The translations under genes and the position numbers were made by a program. Shown here in pieces: positions 1-8,900 of a DNA stretch of 33,832 bases. The notes under the pieces are model-generated. The model was given only the letters and a program-made list of their open reading frames with translations. It made no database searches and was not told the DNA's origin. The first letter of the stretch is position 1. Every line of letters begins with the position of its first letter. The DNA comes from Pseudomonadota bacterium (lineage in GTDB: Bacteria > Pseudomonadota > Alphaproteobacteria > Caulobacterales > Caulobacteraceae). The DNA lies in NCBI GenBank assembly GCA_023424215.1, contig JAFAEC010000026.1:1-33832 (forward strand), given 5' to 3'.

Positions 1-282
1 CCGATGCGGACATGATCCGGCAAGCCCCGCCGCCCGGCGACGCCGCAAGGCGGGACCGGCGAGCCTTCAAGGCCCGAACAGGGCCGCCAGTCGGCGGGGC
101 GAACGGAAAACGACCACGCGGGGCGCCAGCTTCCGCCGAATACGGTCACTTCAATGCACAGACCGGGCGAAGGCCCGGCGCCCCGCTCCCTTCCCATCCT
201 TACGGCGCGGACCCACGCCGGAGGACGATGACTCGCGCCCGCGCGCGGGCTAAACCCCGCCCGAACCTTCGAGGAGCCCTCC

Positions 283-741
283 ATGACTGTCGCCGCCCGC
301 CTCGCCGAACTCGGCATCCAGCTGCCCGCGCCCGCCGCCGCCGTGGCCAACTACGTGCCCTTCGTGCGCGCCGGCGACCTGCTCCACATCTCCGGTCAGC
401 TGTCCAACGACGCCTCGGGCGGCGTCAAGGGCACGGTCGGCGCCGACGTCTCGCCCGAGCAGGCCCAGGCCGCCGCCCGCATGTGCGGCGTCAACCTGCT
501 GGCCCAGATGTCCGCCGCGCTGGACGGCGACCTCGAGCGCGTCGTCCGCGTGGTCAAGCTGGGCGGCTTCGTCCAGGCCGCCGGCGACTTCGAGGCCATC
601 CCCGCCGTCATCAACGGCTGCTCCGACTTGATGGTCGAGGTGTTCGGCGACAGGGGCCGCCACGCCCGCTCCGCCGTCGGCGTCTACCGCCTCCCCCTCG
701 GCTTCGCCGTCGAGGTCGACGCCATCGTGGAGGTGCGGTGA
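283..741 (+). CDS. RidA/YjgF family protein
   Basis: A 152-residue protein of the RidA (YjgF/YER057c/UK114) family. Family members form trimers, and the best studied ones hydrolyse reactive enamine/imine intermediates released by PLP enzymes. Seen here: an N-terminal half around residues 28-45 with the typical 'GDLLHISGQ' strand, and a C-terminal 'RSAVGVYRLPLG..VEV' block (about residues 128-148), which carries the conserved arginine of the family. It is longer than classical RidA (about 128 residues), so it probably belongs to one of the longer Rid subgroups, where imine deaminase activity is not guaranteed. The ATG is preceded by GAGGAG at a good distance. No signal peptide, so cytosolic. 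A hairpin repeat follows immediately. The family is clear; the substrate is not. Confidence 0.9.
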   Translation: MTVAARLAELGIQLPAPAAAVANYVPFVRAGDLLHISGQLSNDASGGVKGTVGADVSPEQAQAAARMCGVNLLAQMSAALDGDLERVVRVVKLGGFVQAAGDFEAIPAVINGCSDLMVEVFGDRGRHARSAVGVYRLPLGFAVEVDAIVEVR

Positions 742-759
742 TCATGAGCCGGCGCCTTT

Positions 760-909
760 CCTTCTCCCCTTGGGGGAGAAGGTGGGCGGCGGAGCCGCTC
801 GGATGAGGGGTAAGGTTCAGCGGGCACGCAGGTCGGCGACGAGCGAGCGGCCCGCAGCCCCCTCAACCGTCTCGCTCCGCGAGCCACCTTCTCCCCCGAG
901 GGGAGAAGG
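760..909. repeat. Intergenic hairpin-flanked inverted repeat element
   Basis: The element is bounded by two near-identical perfect 10-bp hairpins: CCTTCTCCCC with its complement around a 3-nt loop at 760-782, and the same arms with loop CGA at 887-909. Between them the sequence continues as a weaker inverted repeat (GGTGGGCGGCGGAGCC... against ...CTCCGCGAGCCACC). It fills most of the gap between the RidA gene and the next gene, ending 2 nt before that gene's ATG. It encodes nothing recognisable. The architecture resembles small intergenic repeats of the RUP/MITE type, but no transposase or target duplication is visible. Confidence 0.7.
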
Positions 910-911
910 CC

Positions 912-2063
912 ATGTCTGACTTCATCCTCCAGGTCCACGCCGCGGTCGCCGACATCGGCCGCGAGGCCTGGGACGCCTGCGCGTCCCCGTCCGGCGACCC
1001 GTTCGTCTCCTTCGACTTCCTCGACGCCTGCGAGGCTTCCGGCAGCGCCGTCCCGTCGCAGGGCTGGGCCAGCCGCCACCTGTCCTTGCGCGACGACACG
1101 GGGGCCGTCCTCGGCGTCATGCCTCTCTGGCTCAAGGGCCACAGCCAGGGCGAATACGTCTTCGATCATTCCTGGGCCGAGGCTTATGAGCGCGCCGGCG
1201 GCCGCTACTATCCCAAGCTGCTGGGGGCCGTCCCCTTCACCCCGGTCACCGGCCCCCGCTTCCTCGCCCGGCCCGACACGGACGCGGCGACCGTCCGGCA
1301 GGCCCTGCTGCAGGGCGCCCGCGAACTGGTCGATCGCCTCGGCGTCTCCTCCCTGCACGTCAACTTCCCCACCCGGCCCGAATGGGAGGCCATGGGCGAG
1401 GCCGGCCTGCTGCTGCGCCAGGACATGCAGTTCGTCTGGCGCAACGAAAACTACGGGACCTTCGAGGACTTTCTCGCCGCCCTCTCCTCCGGCCGCCGCA
1501 AGACGGTGCGCCGCGAGCGCCGCGAGGCGCAGGCAGGGCTGGACATCCGCGTCCTCACCGGGGCCGACATCGAGACGGCGCACTGGGACGCCTTCTTCGC
1601 CTGCTACATGGACACCGGCTCACGGAAGTGGGGTCGCCCCTACCTGACCCGCGACTTCTTCAGCCGCATCGGCGCGACGATGGCCGACCGCATCGCCCTG
1701 GTCATGGCCTTCCGCGACGACCGCCCGGTCGCCGCGGCGCTGAACCTGATCGGCCGGGACGCCCTTTACGGACGCCAGTGGGGCGCGCTGGAGGATGTCC
1801 CCTTCCTCCACTTCGAGCTCTGCTACTACCAGGCCATCGACCTCGCCATCGCCCGCGGCCTGTCCCGGGTCGAGGCCGGGGCGCAGGGGGAGCACAAGAT
1901 CGCCCGGGGCTACCTGCCGAGCCCCGTGTACTCGGCTCACCACATCGCCGACCCCGCCCTGCGCGGCCCGGTCGCGGACTATCTCGTCCGCGAACGGCCG
2001 GCGGTCGAAGCCGGGATCGCCGACCTCACGGCCGAGCTTTCGCCGTTCCGGCGGGACCGGTGA
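912..2063 (+). CDS. GNAT/FemAB-like N-acyltransferase (DUF482/COG3146 type)
   Basis: A 383-residue soluble protein that matches the alphaproteobacterial family usually annotated 'GNAT family N-acetyltransferase' or 'peptidoglycan biosynthesis/recognition protein' (DUF482, COG3146). Recognisable stretches are the N-terminal 'DPFVSFDFLDACEASG' (about residues 28-43), the central 'HVNFPT..EW' region, and a C-terminal 'EAGAQGEHKIARGYLP' block (near residues 320-335), which is the most conserved part of the family. Two GNAT-like folds, as in FemAB aminoacyltransferases, are expected from length, but no substrate can be assigned. The start codon lies 2 nt after the preceding repeat, whose last arm (GGGGAGAAGG) is the only Shine-Dalgarno-like sequence in place. 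It is convergent with the next gene (stops 1 nt apart). Confidence 0.85.
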   Translation: MSDFILQVHAAVADIGREAWDACASPSGDPFVSFDFLDACEASGSAVPSQGWASRHLSLRDDTGAVLGVMPLWLKGHSQGEYVFDHSWAEAYERAGGRYYPKLLGAVPFTPVTGPRFLARPDTDAATVRQALLQGARELVDRLGVSSLHVNFPTRPEWEAMGEAGLLLRQDMQFVWRNENYGTFEDFLAALSSGRRKTVRRERREAQAGLDIRVLTGADIETAHWDAFFACYMDTGSRKWGRPYLTRDFFSRIGATMADRIALVMAFRDDRPVAAALNLIGRDALYGRQWGALEDVPFLHFELCYYQAIDLAIARGLSRVEAGAQGEHKIARGYLPSPVYSAHHIADPALRGPVADYLVRERPAVEAGIADLTAELSPFRRDR

Positions 2064-2064
2064 C

Positions 2065-2418
2065 TCAGTCGCGCCGCGCGTCGCCGATGAACCAGCCGGC
2101 CACCCAGCTGACCACGCCGGTGACGATGGCCGCGCCGATGCCGGCCCACAGGCCGTCGACCACGAATCCGCCCAGCAGGGCCGCCACCAGTCCGATCACC
2201 GCCGCGTTCACGACCAGCAGGAACAGGCCGAAGGTGAGGAGGGTCAGCGGGAAGGTCAGGAAGGTCAGGATCGGCCGCACGACGGCGTTGGCTATGCCCA
2301 GCAGCACCGCCGCCAGCAGCAGCGTCGGCGTGTCGCTGAACGCCACACCCGGCACGACCTGCGCCGCCAGCCAGAGGGCCAGGCAGGTGACGAGGAACTG
2401 GACGATGAAACGCAGCAT
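2065..2418 (-). CDS. Phage holin family IV-like (YvlD-type) membrane protein
   Basis: A 117-residue integral membrane protein with four hydrophobic segments, matching the PF04020 family (mycobacterial 4-TM phage holin superfamily IV, YvlD-like). Seen: 'GIANAVVRPIL' between TM2 and TM3, followed by 'FPLTLLTFGLF', the family hallmark. Despite the name these are chromosomal proteins of unknown function and there is no phage gene nearby. The open frame extends 33 nt further upstream, but the ATG at 2418 is preferred because an AAAGGGAG-like ribosome binding site sits upstream of it. Function unknown; location in the inner membrane is a safe inference. Confidence 0.85.
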   Translation of the reverse strand: MLRFIVQFLVTCLALWLAAQVVPGVAFSDTPTLLLAAVLLGIANAVVRPILTFLTFPLTLLTFGLFLLVVNAAVIGLVAALLGGFVVDGLWAGIGAAIVTGVVSWVAGWFIGDARRD

Positions 2419-2521
2419 GCGGGGACTCCCTTTGAACCTTGAGCATAACACCCGCGCGGCCGCGGGGCTCCCCTCCTCCGCCCCGTGTTGCTAGCCTGCC
2501 ACCGCCAGACCGGAGCCGCCG

Positions 2522-2959
2522 ATGACCCTGCACGCCGACTACGACCCCGACAACATCTTCGCGAAGATCCTGCGCGGCGAGATTCCCTCGGTGAAGGTCT
2601 GGGAGGACGACCACGTCCTCGCCTTCATGGACGTCTTCCCCCAGTCCGAAGGCCATGTCCTGGTCATCTCGAAGACCTCCCGGGCCCGCAACCTGCTGGA
2701 GGTCGAGCCCGGGACGCTGGCGCGGCTGGCGGCGGCGACGCAGCGAACGGCCCGGGCGGTGGAGGCGGCGCTGCGGCCGGACGGCTTCCAGATCATGCAG
2801 TTCAACGGCGACGCCGGCGGCCAGACGGTGTTCCACCTGCATTTCCACGTCATTCCGCGCTGGGCCGACCGGCCCCTCAAGGGCCATGCCCAGGCGCCCA
2901 TGGCCGAGACGGAGACGCTGCGCGCCCTTGCCGACCGGATCGCCGCCGCACTGGACTGA
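2522..2959 (+). CDS. HIT family nucleotide hydrolase (HINT-like)
   Basis: A 145-residue histidine-triad protein. The catalytic motif H-x-H-x-H is visible as 'FHLHFHVIP' with His105, His107 and His109; the upstream 'DDHVLAFMDVFPQSEGHVLVI' region (residues 29-49) and 'NIFAKILRGEIPS' (11-23) are characteristic of the HINT branch. Family members are dimeric purine nucleoside phosphoramidases or dinucleotide hydrolases in the cytosol. Length agrees with the family. The ATG has GGAG upstream. It is followed 49 nt later by a tRNA gene on the same strand. Confidence 0.95.
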   Translation: MTLHADYDPDNIFAKILRGEIPSVKVWEDDHVLAFMDVFPQSEGHVLVISKTSRARNLLEVEPGTLARLAAATQRTARAVEAALRPDGFQIMQFNGDAGGQTVFHLHFHVIPRWADRPLKGHAQAPMAETETLRALADRIAAALD

Positions 2960-3008
2960 CTTGCGGGGGCCCCGCGACATCCGCATAAGGGCGCGCCGAA
3001 GCGAGGCG

Positions 3009-3084
3009 GCCGGCTTAGCTCAGCTGGTAGAGCAGCGGTTTTGTAAACCGAAGGTCACGGGTTCGATCCCTGTAGCCGGCACCA
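3009..3084 (+). tRNA. tRNA-Thr (anticodon TGT)
   Basis: A 76-nt cloverleaf: acceptor arms GCCGGCT (3009-3015) and AGCCGGC (3074-3080) pair perfectly. The D-arm reads TAGCTCAGCTGGTAGAGCA. The anticodon stem CGGTT...AACCG encloses the loop with TGT, decoding ACA. The T-arm contains GGTTCGATCCC, the discriminator base is A, and CCA (3082-3084) is genomically encoded. Orientation matches the preceding HIT gene. The about 80 bp after it are less GC-rich than the surroundings, but no integrase or duplicated tRNA end is present. Confidence 0.97.
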
Positions 3085-3167
3085 ATTCGCTAAGGCATTG
3101 AAATTGCTACTGTTTAACGCCCCGCGCAAGGTTTTGTCAACCATCGTTCGCCCAGGGGGCGAGAAAC

Positions 3168-5036
3168 TCAGCCGCCGCCCAGCGCGACGGCGATCCGATG
3201 GGTCACGAAAGCGGCCAGATAGGCCAGGCCGAACATGTAGGCGATCATCACCCACATCCACTTCGCCGAGTTGGTCTCGCGCCGGACCACCCCCAGCGTG
3301 GCCACGCATTGCGGGGCGAAGATGTACCAGGCCAGGAAGGCCAGGCCGGTGGCCAGGGACCAGTGCGCCGCAAGGGTCGTCGCCAGCACGCCTGTGGCGC
3401 TCTCGGCGTCAGCCACGGCGTAGACCGTGCCCAGCGCCGCCACCGCCACCTCGCGGGCGGCCATGCCCGGCACCAGGGCGACGACCATCTGCCAGTTGAA
3501 GCCGATGGGCGCGAAGAGAGGCTCGAGCGCCCGCCCGATCATGCCCGCGAAGGAATACTCGATCGCCGGGGCGGTCGCGCCGAGCGGAGGATAGGGGAAG
3601 GTCGAGAGGGCCCAGACCACGATCATCAGCGGCAGGATGATGCGCCCGGCCCGCTCGAGGAAGATCCGGGCGCGGAGCCACAGATTGAACAGCACGCTCT
3701 TCAGGTCCGGCAGCTTGTAGGCCGGCATCTCCATCATGAACGGCTCGACCGCGCTCCTCCAGAACAGCTTGCGGATCACGAAGGCCACGGTCAGGGCGCT
3801 GACCACCCCCGCCACGTACAGGCCGAACATCACCAGCCCCTGCAGGTTGGCGAAGCCCCAGACGGTCTGGTTCGGAATGAAGGCGGCGATGATCAGCGTG
3901 TAGACCGGGATCCGCGCCGAACAGGTCATCAGCGGCGCCACGAGGATGGTGGTCAGCCGGTCGCGCTTGTTGTCGATCACCCGTGTGGCCATGACCCCGG
4001 GGATGGCGCAGGCCACGCTGGACAGCAGCGGAATGAAGGCCCGGCCGTGCAGGCCGGCCACGCCCATGATCCGGTCCAGCAGGAAGGCCGCCCGGGCCAT
4101 GTAGCCGAAGTCCTCGAGCAGGATGATGAACAGGAACAGGATCAGAATCTGCGGCAGGAAGACCAGCACGCTGCCGACGCCGGAAATCAGGCCGTCGACC
4201 AGCAGGCTCTGCCAGATGCCGTCGGGAATGATCCCCGCGGCGGCCGCCCCGAGGGCGCCGAGCGCACTTTCGATGCCGTCCGCCGCCGGCGTCGCCCAGG
4301 CGAACACCGCCTGGAACATGACGAACATGATGGCGCTGAGGATCAGCAGGCCGGCGACCGGATGCAGCAGGACGGCGTCCACCCGGCCGGTCAGGGTGTC
4401 CGGCCGCTCCGGGGGCCGCACGCAGGCCTTCATGATGCGCTCGGCCTCGGCGGCCTTGCCGCGCAGCGCTTCGGCGTCGGGCGAGGTCCAGGCGCCCCCG
4501 GCAGACGGAGCAGCCGAGGCCGCGGCCGCCTCGACGGCGGCGATCAGTTCCTCGATCCCGCGCTTGCGCGTGGCCACCGTGGTGACGATCGGAACACCGA
4601 GCTCGGACTCCAGCCGCTCGAGATCAATGCGCAGCCCCGTCCGCTGGGCGATGTCATACATGTTCAGCGCCAGCACCATCGGCCGGCCGACCGCCTTCAG
4701 CTCGAGGATGAGCCGCAACACGAGGCGCAGGTTGGTGGCGTCCGCGACCGCAACGATCACGTCCGGCGGCGTCTCCCCCGCCAGCCGGCCGAGCACGGCG
4801 TCGCGGGTGACCTCCTCGTCCGGGCTTCGGGCCCGCAGGGAGTAGGTCCCGGGCAGATCGAGCACCGACAAGGTCCGCCCGGCGTTGCGGACGAAGCCTT
4901 CCTTCCGCTCGACCGTGACGCCGGCATAGTTCGCCACCTTCTGGTGGGCGCCCGTCAGGGCGTTGAACAGGGCGGTCTTTCCGCTGTTCGGATTGCCCAC
5001 CAGCGCCACACGCACGCTGCGCACCTGCATGTCCAT
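3168..5036 (-). CDS. feoB: Ferrous iron transporter FeoB
   Basis: A 622-residue Fe2+ permease. The N-terminal G domain shows G1 'GNPNSGKT' (residues 14-21), the G2-region threonine in 'NYAGVTVE', G3 'DLPGTYSL' and G4 'NMYD'. After a helical domain come about eight membrane spans with the two Gate-type repeats; 'PLMTCSARIPVY' carries the conserved cysteine and the PVY motif. It is shorter than E. coli FeoB (773 residues), but within the range of compact alphaproteobacterial forms. A long open frame runs further upstream, but the start used here is supported by coupling to feoA: the feoA stop and the feoB ATG share one base (TGATG). Iron-dependent control is likely through the Fur-like box upstream of feoA. 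No feoC is visible. Confidence 0.96.
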   Translation of the reverse strand: MDMQVRSVRVALVGNPNSGKTALFNALTGAHQKVANYAGVTVERKEGFVRNAGRTLSVLDLPGTYSLRARSPDEEVTRDAVLGRLAGETPPDVIVAVADATNLRLVLRLILELKAVGRPMVLALNMYDIAQRTGLRIDLERLESELGVPIVTTVATRKRGIEELIAAVEAAAASAAPSAGGAWTSPDAEALRGKAAEAERIMKACVRPPERPDTLTGRVDAVLLHPVAGLLILSAIMFVMFQAVFAWATPAADGIESALGALGAAAAGIIPDGIWQSLLVDGLISGVGSVLVFLPQILILFLFIILLEDFGYMARAAFLLDRIMGVAGLHGRAFIPLLSSVACAIPGVMATRVIDNKRDRLTTILVAPLMTCSARIPVYTLIIAAFIPNQTVWGFANLQGLVMFGLYVAGVVSALTVAFVIRKLFWRSAVEPFMMEMPAYKLPDLKSVLFNLWLRARIFLERAGRIILPLMIVVWALSTFPYPPLGATAPAIEYSFAGMIGRALEPLFAPIGFNWQMVVALVPGMAAREVAVAALGTVYAVADAESATGVLATTLAAHWSLATGLAFLAWYIFAPQCVATLGVVRRETNSAKWMWVMIAYMFGLAYLAAFVTHRIAVALGGG

Positions 5037-5305
5037 CAGGCGGAGACCTCGGCGCGAAGGGTGATGCTCGCCGCCTCGTGCCGACGCAGGGCGACCCGCA
5101 TATCGTCGACCTTCAGCGCGATCGGATTGCGGCCGAACAGCCCCTCGTGCAGCAGTTCGACCCGCGCGCCCTCCACGAAGCCCAGTTCGATCAGGCGACG
5201 CTCCAGCTCGGCCGTATGCTCGTCCTCCCGGTGGTGGCATCCCACGCGAACGATGACGCCGCGCGCCCCCTTGCGGGCCTCGCTGAGCTTGAAGGTGTCG
5301 GACAT
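5036..5305 (-). CDS. feoA: Ferrous iron transport accessory protein FeoA
   Basis: An 89-residue cytosolic SH3-like protein, the FeoA partner of FeoB. Typical features are 'ERRLIELGFVEGARVELLHEG' (residues 35-55), 'GRNPIALKVDDMRVALRRHEA' (58-78) and the C-terminal strand 'ASITLR'. FeoA proteins bind the cytoplasmic part of FeoB and are needed for Fe2+ uptake. The gene is first in a two-gene operon, overlapping feoB by one base. The upstream frame remains open for a long way, but the translation there has no family character, and the ATG at 5305 gives the normal length. A Fur-like palindrome lies 35 nt upstream. Confidence 0.93.
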   Translation of the reverse strand: MSDTFKLSEARKGARGVIVRVGCHHREDEHTAELERRLIELGFVEGARVELLHEGLFGRNPIALKVDDMRVALRRHEAASITLRAEVSA

Positions 5306-5339
5306 GCTTTCGAACCGGTCGGCGTGAAGCGCCTCTTGC

Positions 5340-5354
5340 TGACACTGATTATCA
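5340..5354 (-). promoter_or_regulatory. Fur-like box upstream of feoAB
   Basis: On the minus strand this reads TGATAAT-C-AGTGTCA, which fits the 7-1-7 Fur consensus (TGATAAT-N-ATTATCA) at 12 of 14 arm positions. It lies 35 nt before the feoA start, where a repressor would block the promoter. Binding by Fur is inferred from motif and gene context; Irr or another iron regulator cannot be excluded. Confidence 0.6.
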
Positions 5355-5447
5355 GGTGCGAACCCGCAGCGTCCAGCCCGACATGGCGCCGCAGGTGGCG
5401 CCCTGCCCTGCGCTTCGGCTATCACGGGCCCCTTACCGGAGACCGCC

Positions 5448-5936
5448 ATGAAACGCCCCGCCCTCGCCGCCGCCCTCCTGCTGCTCACCGCCTGCGGCGA
5501 CGGCGGCGGAACCGCGGCGAACGCGACGGGTGCGCCCGCACGTCCCGGGCCGGACGACGCGGAGAAGGCCGCGCTGCTGGCTTCCCTCCCCGCGCCGTAC
5601 GACACCGCAGACCTGGACAACGGCCGTCGCGTCTTCGCCCGCTGCCGCGCCTGCCACACCATCACCGAGGGCGGGCCGAACATGACGGGCCCCAACCTGT
5701 ACGGCGTCTTCGGCCGGGAAGCCGGCGAAAAGGACGGCTACAACTACTCGACCGCGCTCCGCGAGGCCGAGTTCGCCTGGGACGCCGAGCGGCTGGACCA
5801 CTGGCTCGAGAATCCCCGCGAATTCCTGCGCGGCAACAAGATGTCCTTCCCCGGCATCGCGGACGCCACGGACCGCCGCGACCTGATCGCCTTCCTGAAG
5901 GTCGAGACAGGCTACAGCACGCCGGACGACGACTGA
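5448..5936 (+). CDS. Class I c-type cytochrome, predicted lipoprotein
   Basis: A 162-residue c-type cytochrome. The N-terminus is a lipoprotein signal (hydrophobic 'ALAAALLLLTAC', lipobox LTAC with Cys16), followed by a flexible Gly/Ala/Pro linker. One haem attachment motif CRACH occupies residues 66-70. The distal axial ligand is probably Met132 in 'GNKMSFPGI', the typical class I (cytochrome c2/c550-like) arrangement. 'GPNLYGVFGR' (81-90) is also family-typical. It should be an electron carrier anchored on the periplasmic side. The ATG is preceded by GGAGA. It stands alone, divergent from feoA and convergent with the RND pump gene (stops 1 nt apart); its redox partners cannot be told from context. 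Confidence 0.93.
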   Translation: MKRPALAAALLLLTACGDGGGTAANATGAPARPGPDDAEKAALLASLPAPYDTADLDNGRRVFARCRACHTITEGGPNMTGPNLYGVFGREAGEKDGYNYSTALREAEFAWDAERLDHWLENPREFLRGNKMSFPGIADATDRRDLIAFLKVETGYSTPDDD

Positions 5937-5937
5937 C

Positions 5938-8900
5938 CTATTCCGCCGCGGCCGGGACCGGATCGTTGGCGGTCAGTTCCTTCGCCTCCCACTCCTCGAT
6001 CTTGCGGGCGGTGTACTCGGGGGACTTCGTGAAGCGCGCCAGCACGCCGTAGATCACCGGCACCACGAACAGGGTCAGCAGGGTGGCGAACATCGCGCCG
6101 GCGAAGATGACCACGCCGATGGTCTGCCGGCTGCCGGCGCCCGCGCCTTGCCACAGCACCAGCGGCAGGGCCCCGAAAGCCGTCGCGATCGAGGTCATGA
6201 TGATCGGCCGCAGACGCAGGGTCGATGACTCGATGATCGCCTCTCGGATCGAGCGGCCCTGATCCCGCAGCTGGTTGGCGAACTCGACGATCAGGATGCC
6301 GTTCTTGGCCGCCACCCCGATCAGGATGATCAGGCCGATTTGCGAATAGATGTTCAGGCTGGAGCCCGCCATCACCAGGCCGAACAGACCGCCGGCCGCC
6401 GCCAGCGGCACGGTCAGCATGATCACCGCCGGCGTGATCCAGCTCTCGAACTGGGCGGCCAGCACGAGGAAAACGAGCAGGAGAGCCAGGGCGAAGGCCC
6501 AGGCCACCGCGCCGCCGGCCTCCTGCTGGTCGCGCGCCGCGCCGCCCCACTGGGTCGTCACCACGCCCTGCGGCTGCTCCGCCGCCACCGCATTCAGGAA
6601 CTCCGTGGCGTCAACCAGGGTGGTGCCCGGATTGAGGTCGGCGCTGAGGGTGATCGCCCGCTGCCGGTCGAGCCGGCGGCGCTCGGGAGTATCGCCGCTG
6701 GTCTCGGTCGTAACCACCGACGACAGCGGCACCAGAGCGCCGGAGCCGGTGTTCACATAGAGGGCCTCGAGGTCGCCGACGCTGCGGCGGTTGTCCCGCT
6801 CGGTCTGCAGGATGACATCGTACTCCTGACCGCCCTTCAGGTAGGTGGTCGCCCGGCGCGAGCCGAACATGGTCTCGAGCGTTCGCCCGATGGACTGCGA
6901 CGACACGCCCAGCGCGGCCGCCTTTTCCGGATCGACGTCGACCAGCAGACGCGGTGCGTTCGGCTCGTAGTTCAACCGCGGCCGCGAGAAGCCGGGGTTC
7001 TCCAGCGAGGCCGCCAGCACCGGCTGCAGCCACTGGTAGATGTCCTCATACTCCGCGCCGGTGACCACCATCTCGATCGAGTTGGAGTTGCCGCCACCAC
7101 GCTGGAAGGCGCCGGGGGTCGAGGCGTTGACCTGCGCGCCGGTCTGGTCGCGCAGCTTCCCGTTCAGCTCCTGGGCGATCTCGTCGGCGGAGCGATCACG
7201 CTCGGACCAGTCTGAAAGGGTCAGCACGGCGTTGCCGGAGTTGAAGCTGCCGCCTCCGAAGCCCGGCGCGGAAACCAGATAGGTCTCCGCTTCCCCGCTC
7301 GCGACGTACTCGGCCAGCGTCGGCTCCAGACCCAGCATGATCCCGCGCGTGTAGTCGAAGCCAGCGCCTTCCGGCCCCTGCACCCGCACCACGACACGTC
7401 CGCGATCCTCGTCCGGCACCAAGGTCTCGGGCAGGTTCAGGAACATCACCGCCGCGCCGGCGCCGATCAGGACGACCACGCCGGCCACGCCGGCGACCGC
7501 CGCCCGACGGCCCAGAAGCGCCTCAAGCGATGCGCCGTATGACGCCTTGAGCTGGTCCATGGCCCAGTCGACCCGACGCGCCACCCAGCCGCCGCTGGTC
7601 GCCGGCCTCAGGATCTTCGAGGCCAGCATCGGGGAAAGGGTCAGGGCGAGGAAGGCCGAGAAGGCGACCGCCGCCGCGATGGCCGCGGCCAGTTCGACAA
7701 ACAGCCGGCCGACATAGCCGGGCAGGAACAGGAGCGGCGCGAACACCGACAGCAGCACGATGGTGGTGGCGACCACGGCGAAGAACACCTGCCGCGCGCC
7801 CCGCTCCGCCGCCACCAGCGGCGGCTCGCCATGATCGAGGCGGCGCTGGATGTTCTCCGTCACCACGATGGCGTCGTCGACCACGAGGCCGATGGCGAGC
7901 ACCAGCGCCAGCAGGGTCAGCAGGTTGAGGGAGAAGCCCAGCGGGGCCAGCACGATGAAGGTCGAAAGCAGGCAGATCGGCGCGACGATGGAGGGGATCA
8001 GCGCGGCGCGCAGGGTGCCGAGGAAGATGAAGTTCACCAGCGCCACGAGCACCATGGCGATTCCGATGGTGATCCAGACCTCGTCGATGGCGTGCGAGGT
8101 GAAGACCGAGTTGTCCGAGCCGACGACCAGCTCCACCCCCTCGGGCAGACTGGGCCGCACCTCCTCGATCATGTCGCGGACGCCTGCGGAAATCGCCAGG
8201 TCGTTCGACTGCGCCTGGCGGGTGATGGCGAGGCCGATCTGGTCGAGGCCGTTGCCGCGGAACAGACGGCGGTCCTCCTGCGGCGCCTCCTCGACCCGCG
8301 CTATGTCGCCCAGTCGGGTGACATAGCCGGTCTGGCCGAGGATGGCTCCGCTCGCCCCGCTGGGCAGACCGCCCGTCGATCCCGCGCCCGCCGCCGAAGG
8401 CGACGCACCGGTCGTCGAGGTGCTCAATCCGCGCGCGCCGATCGGCAGCTGGCGGAAGTCCGCCGCATTGGCGTAGGTCCGCGCCACCCGCACCGTGTAG
8501 TTCTTCTGCCCGGACTCGAGGGCTCCGGCGGGCAGCTCGACGTTCTGGGTGGTGAGCGCGTTCTCGACGTCGGTGACCGTGATCCCCCGCGCCGCCATGG
8601 CCGCGGCGTCCAGCCAGATGCGCATGGCGTAGCGTTGCTCGCCGTAGATGTTGACCGCCGCCACGCCGGGCACCGTCGCCAGACGGTCGAGCAAATACCG
8701 GTCCGCGTAGTCGGTCAGCTCCAGCCGGTTCATGTTCGTGGCCCGCAGGAACAGGATCATGATCGGCTGGGCGTCGGAGTCCGCCTTGCGGACCTCTGGC
8801 GGATCCGCCTGGTTCGGCAGGTTGCCGACGACGCGGGACACCCGGTCGCGCACGTCATTGGCGGCGTCGTCGATGTCGCGGTCCAGCGAGAACTCTACCG

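Noticed and set aside
1..282. Possible start of a minus-strand gene (ATG at 13) and open frames on the plus strand before the RidA gene
   Set aside because: Only four codons are visible at the edge, no ribosome site is evident, and the plus-strand frame is a GC-rich shadow with Arg/Pro-rich nonsense translation. I see nothing else definite in this stretch.
2065..2418. Holin name suggesting a prophage
   Set aside because: The family (PF04020) is chromosomal and widespread; no other phage gene is in the window.
3085..3167. Possible attachment site of an integrated element after tRNA-Thr
   Set aside because: The segment is slightly AT-rich, but there is no integrase, no repeated tRNA 3' end and no foreign gene nearby.
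3198..5327. 709-codon plus-strand open frame opposite feoAB
   Set aside because: Mirror of the feoAB codons, low-complexity translation, no family resemblance.
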